NCBI RefSeq assembly: GCF_001429725.1
Contig: NZ_LMHV01000012.1
Span: 62,875-126,874, forward strand
Reading direction: 5' to 3'
DNA length: 64,000 bases
Source: Rhizobium sp. Root708
GTDB taxonomy: Bacteria; Pseudomonadota; Alphaproteobacteria; Rhizobiales; Rhizobiaceae
This document shows, in pieces, positions 35,804-45,843 of this stretch (its first letter is position 1; each line of letters opens with the position of its first letter). Under the pieces are notes generated by a model. It searched no databases. It was not told where the DNA came from and worked only from the letters and a program-made list of their open reading frames with translations. The position numbers were made by a program, and so were the translations under genes.

Positions 35804-37144
35804 ATGATGGGGTCGCTGCGATTTCGCCTTGCCGTCGGTGCGCTGGTCGCCATTGGCGTTGCATTGACGATCGTCTGGTTCGTGCTCAGTCATCTGTTCA
35901 CCGATTATCTCGCCGACCAGTATTCCTATGAGATGACGGGCGTCATGGATTCTCTCGCCGCACGCCTCACGGTCGAAGATGGTCGGCTCGCGCTGACGGG
36001 TGAACTGACCGACACCCGCTTCGACCTGCCGACCGGCGGTCGCTACTGGCAGATCTCTCCGAGCGACGGCGGCAGCCCCTTGCGCTCGCGCTCGCTGTGG
36101 GATGAGGAGATTGCCGCCGGCGATCTGTCTGCCGATCTCTATTGCGGCTTCCGCCAGACGGATGGCCCCGACGGCCTGCCGGTTCTTGTTTCCGAAAGGC
36201 GGATGAGCCTCGGGGAGGGCGCTGCCCGCAAGGACTTCACGGTCTATACGGGTTTCTCCAAGGCCGAGATGGAGACCGTGCTTGAAAGCTATCACCGGCC
36301 GCTGCGGTTGATGCTGCTATCGATCGGCGGGATCTTGCTTCTGGCTGCCTTTCTGCAGGGGTGGATTGGCCTTCGCCCGCTCGCGCGGCTCCGTGACAGC
36401 GTTGCCGATATCCGCGCTGGCCGCCTCGCCAATATCGGCTGGAGCGGACCAAGCGAGGTGACGCCGCTGGTGCGCGAGATCAACCTCTTGCTGACCGAGC
36501 GGGAAACAGCGGTGGAGCGGGCGCGGGCGCGGGCAAGCGATTTGGCGCATGGGCTGAAGACACCGCTGACGGTTCTGTCGCATCTCGCCGAGAGCCTGCC
36601 GGCGGAAAAGCGCGATACCGCCTTGCAGCAGATAGAACTCGTGCGCCAGCGCTCCGATCGCCAGTTACAGGCCGCCCGCATGGGCGTCGAACAGATGGCG
36701 ACGACGTCGCTGCTCGGCATATCGGGAAAACTGGTCAATGTCCTGCAGGCTTTCACCTCGGGAAAGGGCATCGATTGGTATGTCGACATCGATCCGGCGC
36801 TGACCATCCAGGCTGATCCCGCTGATATCGCGGAGGCGCTGGGCAATGTGCTCGACAATGCCGTACGCTTTGCCCGCTCACGAATAGAACTCAGCGCCCG
36901 TCACGACGAACGTCATGTCGTGGTGATAGTCTCCGACGATGGACCCGGCGCGGGCTCCGAGAGCTACGACCGGATGCTGAAGCGCGGTGGCACCATCGAC
37001 GACGAGACCTCGGGCTCCGGGCTCGGGCTTGCAATCTCGGCCGATATCGTCGAAGCCTACGGCGGCAAGCTCGATCTCCTGGCATCGAAACTGGGTGGGT
37101 TGATGGTGAAAATGACCTTGCCCGCCAGCGAGGGTGCCTCCTGA
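35804..37144 (+). CDS. Sensor histidine kinase (PhoQ/FeuQ-like)
   Basis: A 446-residue inner-membrane kinase. Two spans (about 8-30 and 167-190) flank a periplasmic sensor of about 135 residues. HAMP follows (GLRPLARLRDSVADIRAG), then the dimerisation helix with the phospho-acceptor H249 in DLAHGLKTPLTVL, the N-box NVLDNAVRFA, and G-boxes SDDGPGAG and GSGLGLAI. All catalytic motifs are intact. With the PepSY-like proteins upstream it resembles PhoPQ/FeuPQ-type envelope systems, in which small periplasmic proteins modulate the kinase; that role here is inference. Confidence 0.92.
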   Translation: MMGSLRFRLAVGALVAIGVALTIVWFVLSHLFTDYLADQYSYEMTGVMDSLAARLTVEDGRLALTGELTDTRFDLPTGGRYWQISPSDGGSPLRSRSLWDEEIAAGDLSADLYCGFRQTDGPDGLPVLVSERRMSLGEGAARKDFTVYTGFSKAEMETVLESYHRPLRLMLLSIGGILLLAAFLQGWIGLRPLARLRDSVADIRAGRLANIGWSGPSEVTPLVREINLLLTERETAVERARARASDLAHGLKTPLTVLSHLAESLPAEKRDTALQQIELVRQRSDRQLQAARMGVEQMATTSLLGISGKLVNVLQAFTSGKGIDWYVDIDPALTIQADPADIAEALGNVLDNAVRFARSRIELSARHDERHVVVIVSDDGPGAGSESYDRMLKRGGTIDDETSGSGLGLAISADIVEAYGGKLDLLASKLGGLMVKMTLPASEGAS

Positions 37145-37178
37145 TTTCGGGGCACGGAAGATTCCTCGCCTCGCCCCG

Positions 37179-37207
37179 TTGCACTTTTATGACGTCGCGG
37201 TTATAAG
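37179..37207 (+). promoter_or_regulatory. Putative promoter of rpmI-rplT
   Basis: TTGCAC at 37179-37184 and TATAAG at 37202-37207 with a 17-base spacer, close to the sigma-70 consensus. It gives a leader of about 190 bases before rpmI, long enough to hold an L20-binding regulatory structure. Confidence 0.65.
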
Positions 37208-37404
37208 CGCGCGTCCGAACTGACCGGCAGGGCATGCCGTGGCAGTTTCGAATGCTTGCGGAACGGTTCGTCACCGGAGCCGCAGATCAACAACAAACGC
37301 TCCCGCACTTGTTGCGACTCCAGGGAAACCGGGCATCGCGAGAAGGCTTCTTTGAGGCACGCCTCTTTAAAGGCAAGTGGGGGGATCAGAAACGGAGTAG
37401 CAAA

Positions 37405-37608
37405 ATGCCCAAGATGAAGACGAAGTCTGCTGCCAAGAAGCGGTTCAAGATCACCGCGACCGGCAAGGTCAAGGCTGCAGCTGCTGGCAAGCGCCATGGC
37501 ATGATCAAGCGTTCCAACAAGTTCATTCGCGATGCACGTGGCACCATGGTTCTCGCTGAACCGGATGGCCGCAAGGTCGTGAAGAACTACCTGCCGAACG
37601 GTCTCTAA
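37405..37608 (+). CDS. rpmI: 50S ribosomal protein L35
   Basis: A 67-residue basic protein ([26 protein letters not shown]), the standard L35. Translation starts at the ATG at 37405 after GGAGTAG; longer frames are spurious. It is 38 bases before rplT in the usual operon. Confidence 0.97.
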   Translation: MPKMKTKSAAKKRFKITATGKVKAAAAGKRHGMIKRSNKFIRDARGTMVLAEPDGRKVVKNYLPNGL

Positions 37609-37646
37609 GACTATTCCGCGAACGTATAGATTAAGGAGATCATGAA

Positions 37647-38051
37647 ATGGCACGTGTAAAAAGAGGCGTAACGTCTCACGCCAAGCATAAGAAGGTTTTG
37701 AAGGCCGCTAAGGGCTTCTACGGTCGTCGCAAGAACACCATCCGCGCCGCTAAGGCCGCTGTTGATCGTTCGAAGCAGTACGCCTACCGCGACCGCAAGG
37801 TCAACAAGCGCAACTTCCGCGCTCTCTGGATCCAGCGTATCAACGCTGCTGTCCGCGAATTCGGTCTGACCTACGGCCGCTTCATCGATGGCCTGAACAA
37901 GGCTGGCATCGAAGTTGACCGTAAGGTTCTATCCGACATGGCAATCCATGAGCCGGAAGCATTCGGTGCACTCGTTGCAGCCTCCAAGAAGGCTCTCGAG
38001 TACCTGAAGGACGCTGGTACGAAGAACGAGTTTGAAGCAGCCGTCAACTAA
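37647..38051 (+). CDS. rplT: 50S ribosomal protein L20
   Basis: A 134-residue protein, [30 protein letters not shown] at its start in separate motifs typical of L20. It nucleates early 50S assembly and in E. coli represses its own operon by binding the leader mRNA. AAGGAG precedes the ATG. Confidence 0.97.
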   Translation: MARVKRGVTSHAKHKKVLKAAKGFYGRRKNTIRAAKAAVDRSKQYAYRDRKVNKRNFRALWIQRINAAVREFGLTYGRFIDGLNKAGIEVDRKVLSDMAIHEPEAFGALVAASKKALEYLKDAGTKNEFEAAVN

Positions 38052-38086
38052 GCCGGCGCTATCAAAGCTTTTGCTTCGATGATTTT

Positions 38087-38126
38087 GAACCCGCGCTGGC
38101 AAGGCTTGCGCGGGTTCTTTCGTTTT
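38087..38126 (+). terminator. Rho-independent terminator of rpmI-rplT
   Basis: GAACCCGCGC pairs with GCGCGGGTTC around an 11-base loop, then TTTCGTTTT. Confidence 0.88.
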
Positions 38127-38151
38127 AGTCAGGAGAAGGCATCGAGAAGGC

Positions 38152-38985
38152 GTGGCGAACGACCTCGAAAATCTGACGGCGAAAGCCGGGCTGAAGGAAG
38201 CGGACGTGCCGGTCCTGCTTGCCGCCCTGCTGAACAGCTCGCGGCGCGTCGAGCGCGTGGCGCTGTCGAACGGTGCCGTCTGGATCAAGCGCTATGGCAC
38301 CGAGCGCGCATCGCGCTGGGTCAGCCTGCAGCGCATGCTGGCCAATCTGATCAAGGCGCCATTTCTCCGTCCGTCACCGCTTCTTGGCGATGAGGGCATG
38401 GCGGCGCGCGAGATGCGCCGTGTCGCGCAGTTTTCCGCGCAAGGCGTTCCGACGGCGCGCGTCCTCTATTCTTCCGGCGCGGCCATCGTGTTCAGCGATG
38501 TCGGCAAGACCGTCGACCAGTACCTCAACGCTGCGAAGCCCGATGCCGCTGCTCACGACGCGCTGCTGGTGCGCTGCGCCGCCGAGCTCGGAGAGCTGCA
38601 CGCGAAACGGCTTTGCCACGGCCGCCCTTATCCGAGAGACATGTTTCTTGCGGATGGCCGCATCGGCTTCATGGATTTCGAGGAGGAGCCCGATACCGTC
38701 ATGCCGTTGGAAGTCGCCCAGGCGCGTGACATCTGGCTGCTGTTTCTTCAGGTTGCCACCCGCGCGCAGCTTGGGCGGCAGACGCATGACAGGGCCTACG
38801 AGGCCTGGGCGGACGCCGCTCCGCCCGAAGCGATTGCCGAACTGCGCAAGCTTACCGGATTCCTGGGCGGCTTTTTATCCGCTGCCCGGTTGATTGGCCG
38901 CGTGCACATGGGTAGTGATCTGCGACGTTTCATCGTGGCGACCAGCTATCTGAAGCATGTTTTCGTGAATTATCGACAAGACTGA
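38152..38985 (+). CDS. Kinase-like protein of the LPS-kinase/InaA/BUD32 type
   Basis: A 277-residue soluble protein with a GTG start after GGAGAAGG. A shortened protein-kinase fold can be traced: VWIKRYG with a possible ATP-binding Lys, AELGELHAKRLCHGRPYPRDMFL as the catalytic-loop region (HGRPYPRD), and GFMDFEEEP as the DFE/DFG metal site. Similar proteins phosphorylate LPS core sugars or small molecules; the target is unknown. It ends 21 bases before pheS. Confidence 0.75.
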   Translation: MANDLENLTAKAGLKEADVPVLLAALLNSSRRVERVALSNGAVWIKRYGTERASRWVSLQRMLANLIKAPFLRPSPLLGDEGMAAREMRRVAQFSAQGVPTARVLYSSGAAIVFSDVGKTVDQYLNAAKPDAAAHDALLVRCAAELGELHAKRLCHGRPYPRDMFLADGRIGFMDFEEEPDTVMPLEVAQARDIWLLFLQVATRAQLGRQTHDRAYEAWADAAPPEAIAELRKLTGFLGGFLSAARLIGRVHMGSDLRRFIVATSYLKHVFVNYRQD

Positions 38986-39006
38986 CGCCCTGTGAGGCAG
39001 GAAAAG

Positions 39007-40089
39007 ATGACCGAACTCGAAACTCTGGAAAAGCAACTTCTGTCTGACGTGGCGGCCGCTGCCGACGAGCCGGCGATCGAAGCCGTGCGTGTCGGGGCAC
39101 TCGGCAAGAAGGGTTCGGTCTCCGAACTCCTGAAGACGCTCGGGTCGATGACGCCGGAAGAGCGCCAGACGCGCGGCGCGGCGATCAACGCGCTGAAGAA
39201 CGCTGTCAGCGACGCGATCACGGAACGCAAGGCGGAATTGAAGAAGGTCGCGATCGATGCGCGCCTGAAGGCCGAGACGGTCGACGTCAGCCTGCCGGTC
39301 CGCTCTTCGCCGGTCGAACGCGGCCGCATCCATCCGATCAGCCAGATCGTCGATGAGATCACCGCGATCTTCGGCGACATGGGCTTCTCGATCGCCGAGG
39401 GTCCGGATGTCGAGACCGATTACTACAATTTCACGGCGCTGAACTTCCCCGAGGGCCATCCGGCCCGCGAGATGCATGACACCTTCTTCTTCAATCCGGA
39501 TGAGAACGGCGAGCGCAAGGTGCTGCGCACCCACACCTCGCCGGTGCAGATCCGCACCATGGAAGCGCAGAAGCCGCCGATCCGCATCATTATCCCCGGC
39601 AAGACCTATCGACAGGATAGCGACGCGACGCACTCGCCGATGTTCCATCAGGTCGAGGGCCTCGTCGTCGACAAGAAGGCCAATGTCGCCAATATCCGCT
39701 GGGTGCTGGAAGAGTTCTGCAAGACCTTCTTCGAGGTCGACAGCGTGACGATGCGCTTCCGTCCGTCCTTCTTCCCGTTCACCGAACCGTCGTTCGAGGT
39801 CGACATCCAGTGCGACCGCTCCGGCCCGATCGTCAAGTTCGGCGAAGGCACCGACTGGATGGAAATCTTGGGCTGCGGCATGGTGCACCCGAACGTGCTA
39901 CGCGCCGGCGGTCTCGATCCCGATGAGTACCAGGGCTTTGCCTGGGGCATGGGCCTCGACCGCATCGCCATGCTGAAATACGGCATGCCCGACCTGCGCG
40001 ACTTCTTCAACGCCGATGTCCGCTGGATGACCCATTACGGCTTCCGCCCGCTCGACATGCCGACGCTGTTCGGCGGTCTGAGCGCGTAA
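39007..40089 (+). CDS. pheS: Phenylalanyl-tRNA synthetase alpha subunit
   Basis: A 360-residue catalytic subunit that charges tRNA-Phe with PheT. The N-terminal coiled coil is followed by class II motifs: [29 protein letters not shown] (motif 2) and [13 protein letters not shown] (motif 3). The start at 39007 is set by AGGAAAAG; the GTG at 38992 is upstream of that site. It is separated from pheT by 534 bases carrying two small genes, whereas pheST usually abut. Confidence 0.97.
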   Translation: MTELETLEKQLLSDVAAAADEPAIEAVRVGALGKKGSVSELLKTLGSMTPEERQTRGAAINALKNAVSDAITERKAELKKVAIDARLKAETVDVSLPVRSSPVERGRIHPISQIVDEITAIFGDMGFSIAEGPDVETDYYNFTALNFPEGHPAREMHDTFFFNPDENGERKVLRTHTSPVQIRTMEAQKPPIRIIIPGKTYRQDSDATHSPMFHQVEGLVVDKKANVANIRWVLEEFCKTFFEVDSVTMRFRPSFFPFTEPSFEVDIQCDRSGPIVKFGEGTDWMEILGCGMVHPNVLRAGGLDPDEYQGFAWGMGLDRIAMLKYGMPDLRDFFNADVRWMTHYGFRPLDMPTLFGGLSA

Positions 40090-40093
40090 CACA

Positions 40094-40330
40094 ATGCCGA
40101 CCTTGCTGATCTGGCACGGTTACAAATTCAGGTTCTACGCCTTGGATGTCGGCGAACCGCCACATGTCCATATCGTCAAGGACGGGAAGTCCCTGAAGGT
40201 CTGGTTGAAGAGTTTGGAAGTCGCGCAGAACAAAGGGTATAGTGACCAGGAAATCGGAAGGCTGCTTCAGGTGGCCTCCGAGCATCGCGAGGAATGGATA
40301 GGCGCTTGGAATGACTTCTTTGGCCTTTGA
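40094..40330 (+). CDS. DUF4160 small protein (possible toxin-antitoxin partner)
   Basis: A 78-residue protein with the DUF4160 signature: GYKFRFYALDVGEPPHVHIVKDG, followed by a helical half. DUF4160 genes are commonly paired with DUF2442 genes, and the pair is predicted to be a toxin-antitoxin-like or regulatory unit without firm biochemical proof. It starts 4 bases after pheS and overlaps the DUF2442 start by 20 bases. Confidence 0.82.
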   Translation: MPTLLIWHGYKFRFYALDVGEPPHVHIVKDGKSLKVWLKSLEVAQNKGYSDQEIGRLLQVASEHREEWIGAWNDFFGL

Positions 40331-40586
40331 AACCGATGACATGCGACCAGTTCGGGCGTGGTGTGCCGATGGCGAGGTCCACGTGGCGCTCGCGGACGGC
40401 CGCGTCATTGCGACGCCGATCTGGTGGTATCCCTTCCTGTCGGAACTTGCCGATACCGAACTGAACGACATCGAGCTGATGTATGAGGGTATCTGGTGGA
40501 CTGCCATCGACGAGGGTATTTCGGTGAAAAGCATGTTCCTGGGCATAAAGGCCCCCGGTGCCAAGGCTCCGGAAAAGGCTGCCTGA
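40311..40586 (+). CDS. DUF2442 small protein, partner of DUF4160
   Basis: A 91-residue protein of the DUF2442 family (VALADGRVIATPIWWYPFLSELA is typical). The start overlaps the DUF4160 end, so the pair is translationally coupled; an internal ATG at 40341 would give the bare domain. The C-terminal Lys/Ala-rich tail is probably flexible. With its partner it lies inside the pheST operon. Confidence 0.82.
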   Translation: MTSLAFETDDMRPVRAWCADGEVHVALADGRVIATPIWWYPFLSELADTELNDIELMYEGIWWTAIDEGISVKSMFLGIKAPGAKAPEKAA

Positions 40587-40623
40587 TCGAACAATTGATG
40601 ATTTTTGAGACGAGAACAACACA

Positions 40624-43059
40624 ATGAAATTCACGCTTTCCTGGCTCAAGGATCATCTTGAGACCGACGCCACCCTCGATGAAATCTGCAAGCGCCTGAC
40701 GGAAATCGGCCTCGAGGTCGAGGATGTCGACGACAAGGCGGCGTTCAAGCCCTTCGTCATCGCCAAGGTTCTGTCGGCTGAAAGACATCCTGAAGCCGAT
40801 CGTCTGAAGGTCTTGTCGGTCGATGCCGGCCCTGACGTCAACGGCGGCAAGCCGTTGCAGATCGTCTGCGGTGCGCCGAACGCCCGCGCCGGTCTGGTCG
40901 GCGCGCTGGCGCAGCCGGGCGATTATGTGCCGGGTATCGACGTGACGCTTGGCGTCGGCAAGATTCGTGGCGTCGAAAGCCACGGCATGATGTGCTCCGA
41001 AAAGGAGCTGAACATGTCCGACAGCCACGACGGCATCATCGACTTGCCTGCTGATGCGCCCGTCGGCACCTCTTTTGCCGCCTACGCCCATCTCGACGAT
41101 CCGGTCATTGAGATCAACCTGACGCCGAACCGTCCGGACTGCACCTCGATCTACGGTATCGCCCGCGATCTGGCGGCATCAGGCCTTGGCACGCTGAAGA
41201 CACGGCCCGCGCCGTCCTTCGCCGTCGACGGCGAGACGCCCGTCAAGGTGACGCTCGATCTCGACGACGACAAGCTCTGCCCGGGTTTCGCGCTCCGCCT
41301 CGTGCGCGGCGTCAAGAACGGCCCGAGCCCGAAGTGGATGCAGCAGCGCCTGCTGGCGATCGGCCTGCGCCCCATCAACGCGCTCGTCGACATCACCAAC
41401 TACATGACCTTCGATCAGGGTCGGCCGATGCACGTCTTCGACGCAGCGAAGGTCAAGGGCGACCTGACCGTCCGCCGCGCCAAGGGCGGCGAGACGGTGC
41501 TGGCGCTCGATCAGCGCGAGTACAAGCTTGGACCGAACAATGTCGTGATCGCCGACGCCGATGGCATCGAGTCGATCGGCGGCATCATGGGCGGCGAGCA
41601 TTCCGGCTGCGACGAGAACACGACGGATGTCCTGATCGAGAGTGCTCTCTGGGATCCGATGAACATCGCCAAGTCGGGCCGCGGCCTCGGCATCATCACC
41701 GATGCCCGCTACCGCTTCGAGCGCGGCGTCGATCCCGAATACATGGTTCCGGGTATCGAGCGCACCACCGAACTGGTCCTCGAGCTCTGCGGCGGTACGG
41801 CGGCCAAGGCCGATGTCGTCGGCTACAAGGGCTATGAGCCCAAGGTCGTCGATTTCCCCTTCTCCGAGGTCAAGCGCCTGACGGGCCTTGAGGTCTCGAC
41901 CGAAGAGAGTGTCGCCATCCTGACCCGCCTCGGCTTCAAGGTGTCCGGCACCGGCGAGCGTGTCTCCGTTGCCGTTCCGTCCTGGCGTCCCGATGTCGAC
42001 GGCAAGGCCGACCTCGTCGAGGAAGTCATGCGTATCCACGGCGTCGACAACATCAAGCCGGCGCCGCTGGAAAGCCATGCGGCCGTAAACGGCAAGATCC
42101 TGACGACGCTGCAGATCCGCACCCGCACCGCCAAGCGCGCGCTCGCCTCGCGCGGCATGCTGGAGGCCGTGACCTGGTCGTTCATCTCGGAAGATCAGGC
42201 AAAGCTTTTCGGCGGCGGCTCGCCTGCGCTGAAGCTTGCCAACCCGATCGCTGCCGATATGTCGGACATGCGTCCGTCGCTGCTGCCGGGCCTGCTGAGC
42301 GCTGCCCAGCGCAATGCCGCCAAGGGCTATGGCGACGTCGCGATCTTCGAAGTTTCCGGCACCTATGAGAACGATCGCCCCGAGGGCCAGCGCCGCGTTG
42401 CCGGTGGTGTGCGCCGTGGCACCGCCTCGTTCGCCGGCGCCGGCCGCATGTGGCTGAACGCAGCCAAGGGCGGCGGCAAGCCGGTCGACGTCTTCGACGC
42501 CAAGGCCGATGCGCTTGCCGTGATCGAGGCTTGCGGCCTGCCGATGGGCAACATCCAGATCGAGCAGGGCGGTCCTGCTTGGTACCACCCGGGCCGTTCA
42601 GGCACGATCAAGATGGGCCCGAAGATCATTCTCGGCTATTTCGGCGAGTTCCACCCCTCGACGCTGGAAGCGCTCGATGTCTCCGGTGCGCTCTCGGGCT
42701 TCGAAGTCTATATCGATGCCATGGCCGAGCCGAAGAAGAAGGCGACCCGCACCAAGCCGGCGCTGGAGCTTTCGCCGTTCCAGGCCGTAAAGCGCGACTT
42801 CGCTTTCGTCGTCGACAAGTCGGTGGAAGCCGGCGCGATCATCAAGGCCGCCTCCGGCGTCGATCGCAAGCTGGTCACATCAGTCAACGTCTTCGACGTC
42901 TTCGAAGGTCCGTCGCTCGGTGAAGGCAAGAAGTCGGTGGCGATCGAAGTCCAGATCCAGCCGGTCGACCGTACGCTGACCGACGAGGATTTCGAGGCGC
43001 TGACGCAGAAAATTGTCGCCAGCGTCACCAAGGTCACCGGCGGCGTCCTCAGAGCCTGA
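40624..43059 (+). CDS. pheT: Phenylalanyl-tRNA synthetase beta subunit
   Basis: An 811-residue subunit. The N-terminal tRNA-binding (EMAP-like) domain is visible ([24 protein letters not shown]), then B3/B4 editing ([26 protein letters not shown]), the B5 region, the inactive catalytic-like core and the C-terminal anticodon-binding FDX-ACB domain ([15 protein letters not shown]). Full length, no oddities. Its start is 37 bases after the DUF2442 stop. Confidence 0.97.
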   Translation: MKFTLSWLKDHLETDATLDEICKRLTEIGLEVEDVDDKAAFKPFVIAKVLSAERHPEADRLKVLSVDAGPDVNGGKPLQIVCGAPNARAGLVGALAQPGDYVPGIDVTLGVGKIRGVESHGMMCSEKELNMSDSHDGIIDLPADAPVGTSFAAYAHLDDPVIEINLTPNRPDCTSIYGIARDLAASGLGTLKTRPAPSFAVDGETPVKVTLDLDDDKLCPGFALRLVRGVKNGPSPKWMQQRLLAIGLRPINALVDITNYMTFDQGRPMHVFDAAKVKGDLTVRRAKGGETVLALDQREYKLGPNNVVIADADGIESIGGIMGGEHSGCDENTTDVLIESALWDPMNIAKSGRGLGIITDARYRFERGVDPEYMVPGIERTTELVLELCGGTAAKADVVGYKGYEPKVVDFPFSEVKRLTGLEVSTEESVAILTRLGFKVSGTGERVSVAVPSWRPDVDGKADLVEEVMRIHGVDNIKPAPLESHAAVNGKILTTLQIRTRTAKRALASRGMLEAVTWSFISEDQAKLFGGGSPALKLANPIAADMSDMRPSLLPGLLSAAQRNAAKGYGDVAIFEVSGTYENDRPEGQRRVAGGVRRGTASFAGAGRMWLNAAKGGGKPVDVFDAKADALAVIEACGLPMGNIQIEQGGPAWYHPGRSGTIKMGPKIILGYFGEFHPSTLEALDVSGALSGFEVYIDAMAEPKKKATRTKPALELSPFQAVKRDFAFVVDKSVEAGAIIKAASGVDRKLVTSVNVFDVFEGPSLGEGKKSVAIEVQIQPVDRTLTDEDFEALTQKIVASVTKVTGGVLRA

Positions 43060-43084
43060 GGCGCATGATCTTTTGAAGCACAAG

Positions 43085-43105
43085 GCCGGCGATCATTTCG
43101 CCGGC
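43085..43105 (+). repeat. First copy of a GCCGGCGA/TCGCCGGC hairpin after pheT
   Basis: An 8-base stem with a 5-base loop, 25 bases past the pheT stop, lacking a T-run. A near copy with a T-run occurs at 43311-43336. The two flank the RIME-like element. Confidence 0.6.
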
Positions 43106-43156
43106 TCAGACTGCTCACGAAGTCTTATGGCATAATAGGGTGGATACCCATCCATC

Positions 43157-43267
43157 GTCACCCCGGCCGACGAGCCGGGGTCCAGCGCGCGCAAGTCCTT
43201 GCGCGCAATAGGCTCTTTGGCACCGCAGACGCGGTGCCGCTGGATGCCGGCTCAAGGCCGGCATGAC
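43157..43267. repeat. RIME-like rhizobial intergenic palindromic element
   Basis: About 111 bases bounded by GTCA and TGAC and composed of four adjacent hairpins: CCCCGGC/GCCGGGG, GCGCGCAAG/CTTGCGCGC, GGCACCGC/GCGGTGCC and ATGCCGGC/GCCGGCAT. Ends and layout resemble the RIME1 element described in rhizobia. Function is unknown; such elements are non-autonomous and sit between genes. Confidence 0.75.
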
Positions 43268-43310
43268 GGAGAAAGGGATCGCTCCGCAAAACACTTTCTC
43301 AACAAGCTGG

Positions 43311-43336
43311 GCCGGCGATCGTCTCGCCGGCTTTTC
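43311..43336 (+). terminator. Terminator hairpin, second copy of the pheT 3' hairpin
   Basis: GCCGGCGA pairs with TCGCCGGC and is followed by TTTTC. It is probably the working end of the pheST transcript and touches the stop codon of the convergent gene. Confidence 0.7.
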
Positions 43337-43695
43337 TAGGTGTGGAGATAGTAGAGCTTGTTGACGATCGTCCAGCGGCCGTCGATCTTCAGCATCGAGA
43401 GATAGTCGGTGAAGCGCATGCCGGCGAAATCGTCGCTGACCTTCACGCTTGCCGCATCGCCGGCGATGTCGAGCATCTGGATGTCCATATGCGGCTGTGT
43501 CGTGGGCGGCGCCGAGCCTTCGGCGACGATCGCGGCGATGAACTCGTCCCGGCTCAGCCATTCGACGGCGTTTTCATAGTGTCCGATGATGGCGCATCGC
43601 GGATGAAAGGCCTTCCGCAATGCTGCTTCGTTCGCGAAGGTCATGCCTTCGACGTAGAGATGAACGACTGCTTCGATTGCTTGCTGGTCCGACAT
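43336..43695 (-). CDS. NTF2-like / SnoaL-type nuclear transport factor 2 family protein
   Basis: A 119-residue single-domain protein with the cone-shaped NTF2-like fold pattern: an N-terminal helix (AIEAVVHLYVEGM), HPRCAIIGHYE, a middle helix and the closing strands MRFTDYLSMLKIDGRWTIVNKLYY. Members are small enzymes or binding proteins of unknown substrate. The ATG is preceded by GAGGTGAG. It stands alone. Confidence 0.82.
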   Translation of the reverse strand: MSDQQAIEAVVHLYVEGMTFANEAALRKAFHPRCAIIGHYENAVEWLSRDEFIAAIVAEGSAPPTTQPHMDIQMLDIAGDAASVKVSDDFAGMRFTDYLSMLKIDGRWTIVNKLYYLHT

Positions 43696-43789
43696 GTCTC
43701 ACCTCGCCAGAACATGTTCTTAGCATAGTGCAGGGACTGCGCGCGGCAAGGCCGAAGAGGAACACGGCAAGCATTCGAAGCGTCAACCT

Positions 43790-44842
<1,053 letters not shown>

Positions 44843-44868
44843 CTAGCGCTTCGGCAGCCATCAAAAAA

Positions 44869-44883
44869 TACGTGCAATACGTA
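44869..44883. promoter_or_regulatory. Possible LysR operator between the aldo/keto reductase and lysR genes
   Basis: TACGTGCAATACGTA is a perfect 5-5-5 inverted repeat in the divergent gap, the usual place and form of a LysR-type recognition site. Confidence 0.45.
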
Positions 44884-44908
44884 ACAGGCTGTTCTAACAG
44901 ATAGATCA

Positions 44909-45799
44909 ATGAACCGTACCCAACTCGCTCAACTCGCCGTCCTCGCCGCCGTTTCCGAACGGCGGAGCTTTCGCGCTGCCGCCAAGGAATTGCAGATCGC
45001 ACCGTCGGCCGTCAGCCACGCGGTCTCGAGCTTGGAGGAAAGCCTTGGCGTCCGGTTGCTTGCGCGCACGACCCGCAGCGTGGCGCCGACGGAGGAGGGG
45101 CGGCTTTTGCTGCAGCGGCTGAAGCCGGCGCTGGATGAGATCGGGATCGCCCTGGAAGCCGTAACCGAAGCGGGCGGACGACCGGCCGGCAATCTCCGCG
45201 TCACGGCGCCGCGTTTCGCCTCGGATATCCTGCTCGCGCCGCGCCTCGGCGAGTTCCTGAACCGCTATCCCGACATCACGCTGGAAATCGCCAACGAGGA
45301 TGGCTTCATCGACATCGTGCGCGAGGGCTTCGATGCCGGCATTCGCCTGGAGGAGAGCCTGGAGGCTGATATGATCGCCGTGCGGGCCTCACCGAACTTG
45401 ACCACCGTCATCGCCGGATCTCGGGAGTATTTCGAGCGGCACCCGAAACCTCTGCATCCCTCCGATCTCGTCCACCATCGATGCATCAAGCGCCGCTTTA
45501 CCAACGGCACGATCTACCGCTGGGAGTTCGAGAAGGATGGCCAGGAACTGGTGGTCTCGGTCGACGGTCCGCTTATCGTCAGCGAGGACAGGCTGGCGCT
45601 GATTGCGGCGCTGAACGGCGTCGGCCTCGCCTATCTCTTCGATCTCCGTGTCGAGAATGAGCTGACAAGCGGCAAGCTCGTTCGTGTTCTGGAGGATTGG
45701 TGTTCGCCCTATCCGGGCCCGTTCATTTATTATCCGAGCCGCCGCCAGATGCGGCCGGCCCTGCGTGCTTTCATCGACTTCTTTCGCCATGTCCCCTGA
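44909..45799 (+). CDS. LysR family transcriptional regulator
   Basis: A 296-residue regulator with an N-terminal winged HTH (SFRAAAKELQIAPSAVSHAVSSLEESLGVRLLART) and a periplasmic-binding-like effector domain. It is divergent from the aldo/keto reductase gene, the classical arrangement for a regulator and its target. Effector unknown. Confidence 0.93.
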   Translation: MNRTQLAQLAVLAAVSERRSFRAAAKELQIAPSAVSHAVSSLEESLGVRLLARTTRSVAPTEEGRLLLQRLKPALDEIGIALEAVTEAGGRPAGNLRVTAPRFASDILLAPRLGEFLNRYPDITLEIANEDGFIDIVREGFDAGIRLEESLEADMIAVRASPNLTTVIAGSREYFERHPKPLHPSDLVHHRCIKRRFTNGTIYRWEFEKDGQELVVSVDGPLIVSEDRLALIAALNGVGLAYLFDLRVENELTSGKLVRVLEDWCSPYPGPFIYYPSRRQMRPALRAFIDFFRHVP

Positions 45800-45808
45800 G
45801 GCGGAGGG

Positions 45809-45826
45809 ATGCCTGGCGGCATCCAC
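45809..45826. terminator. Short hairpin between convergent lysR and DUF892 genes
   Basis: GGATGCC pairs with GGCATCC around TGGC. There is no T-run, so it is a weak terminator candidate. Confidence 0.35.
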
Positions 45827-45843
45827 TCCGACAGAACAGGCGA

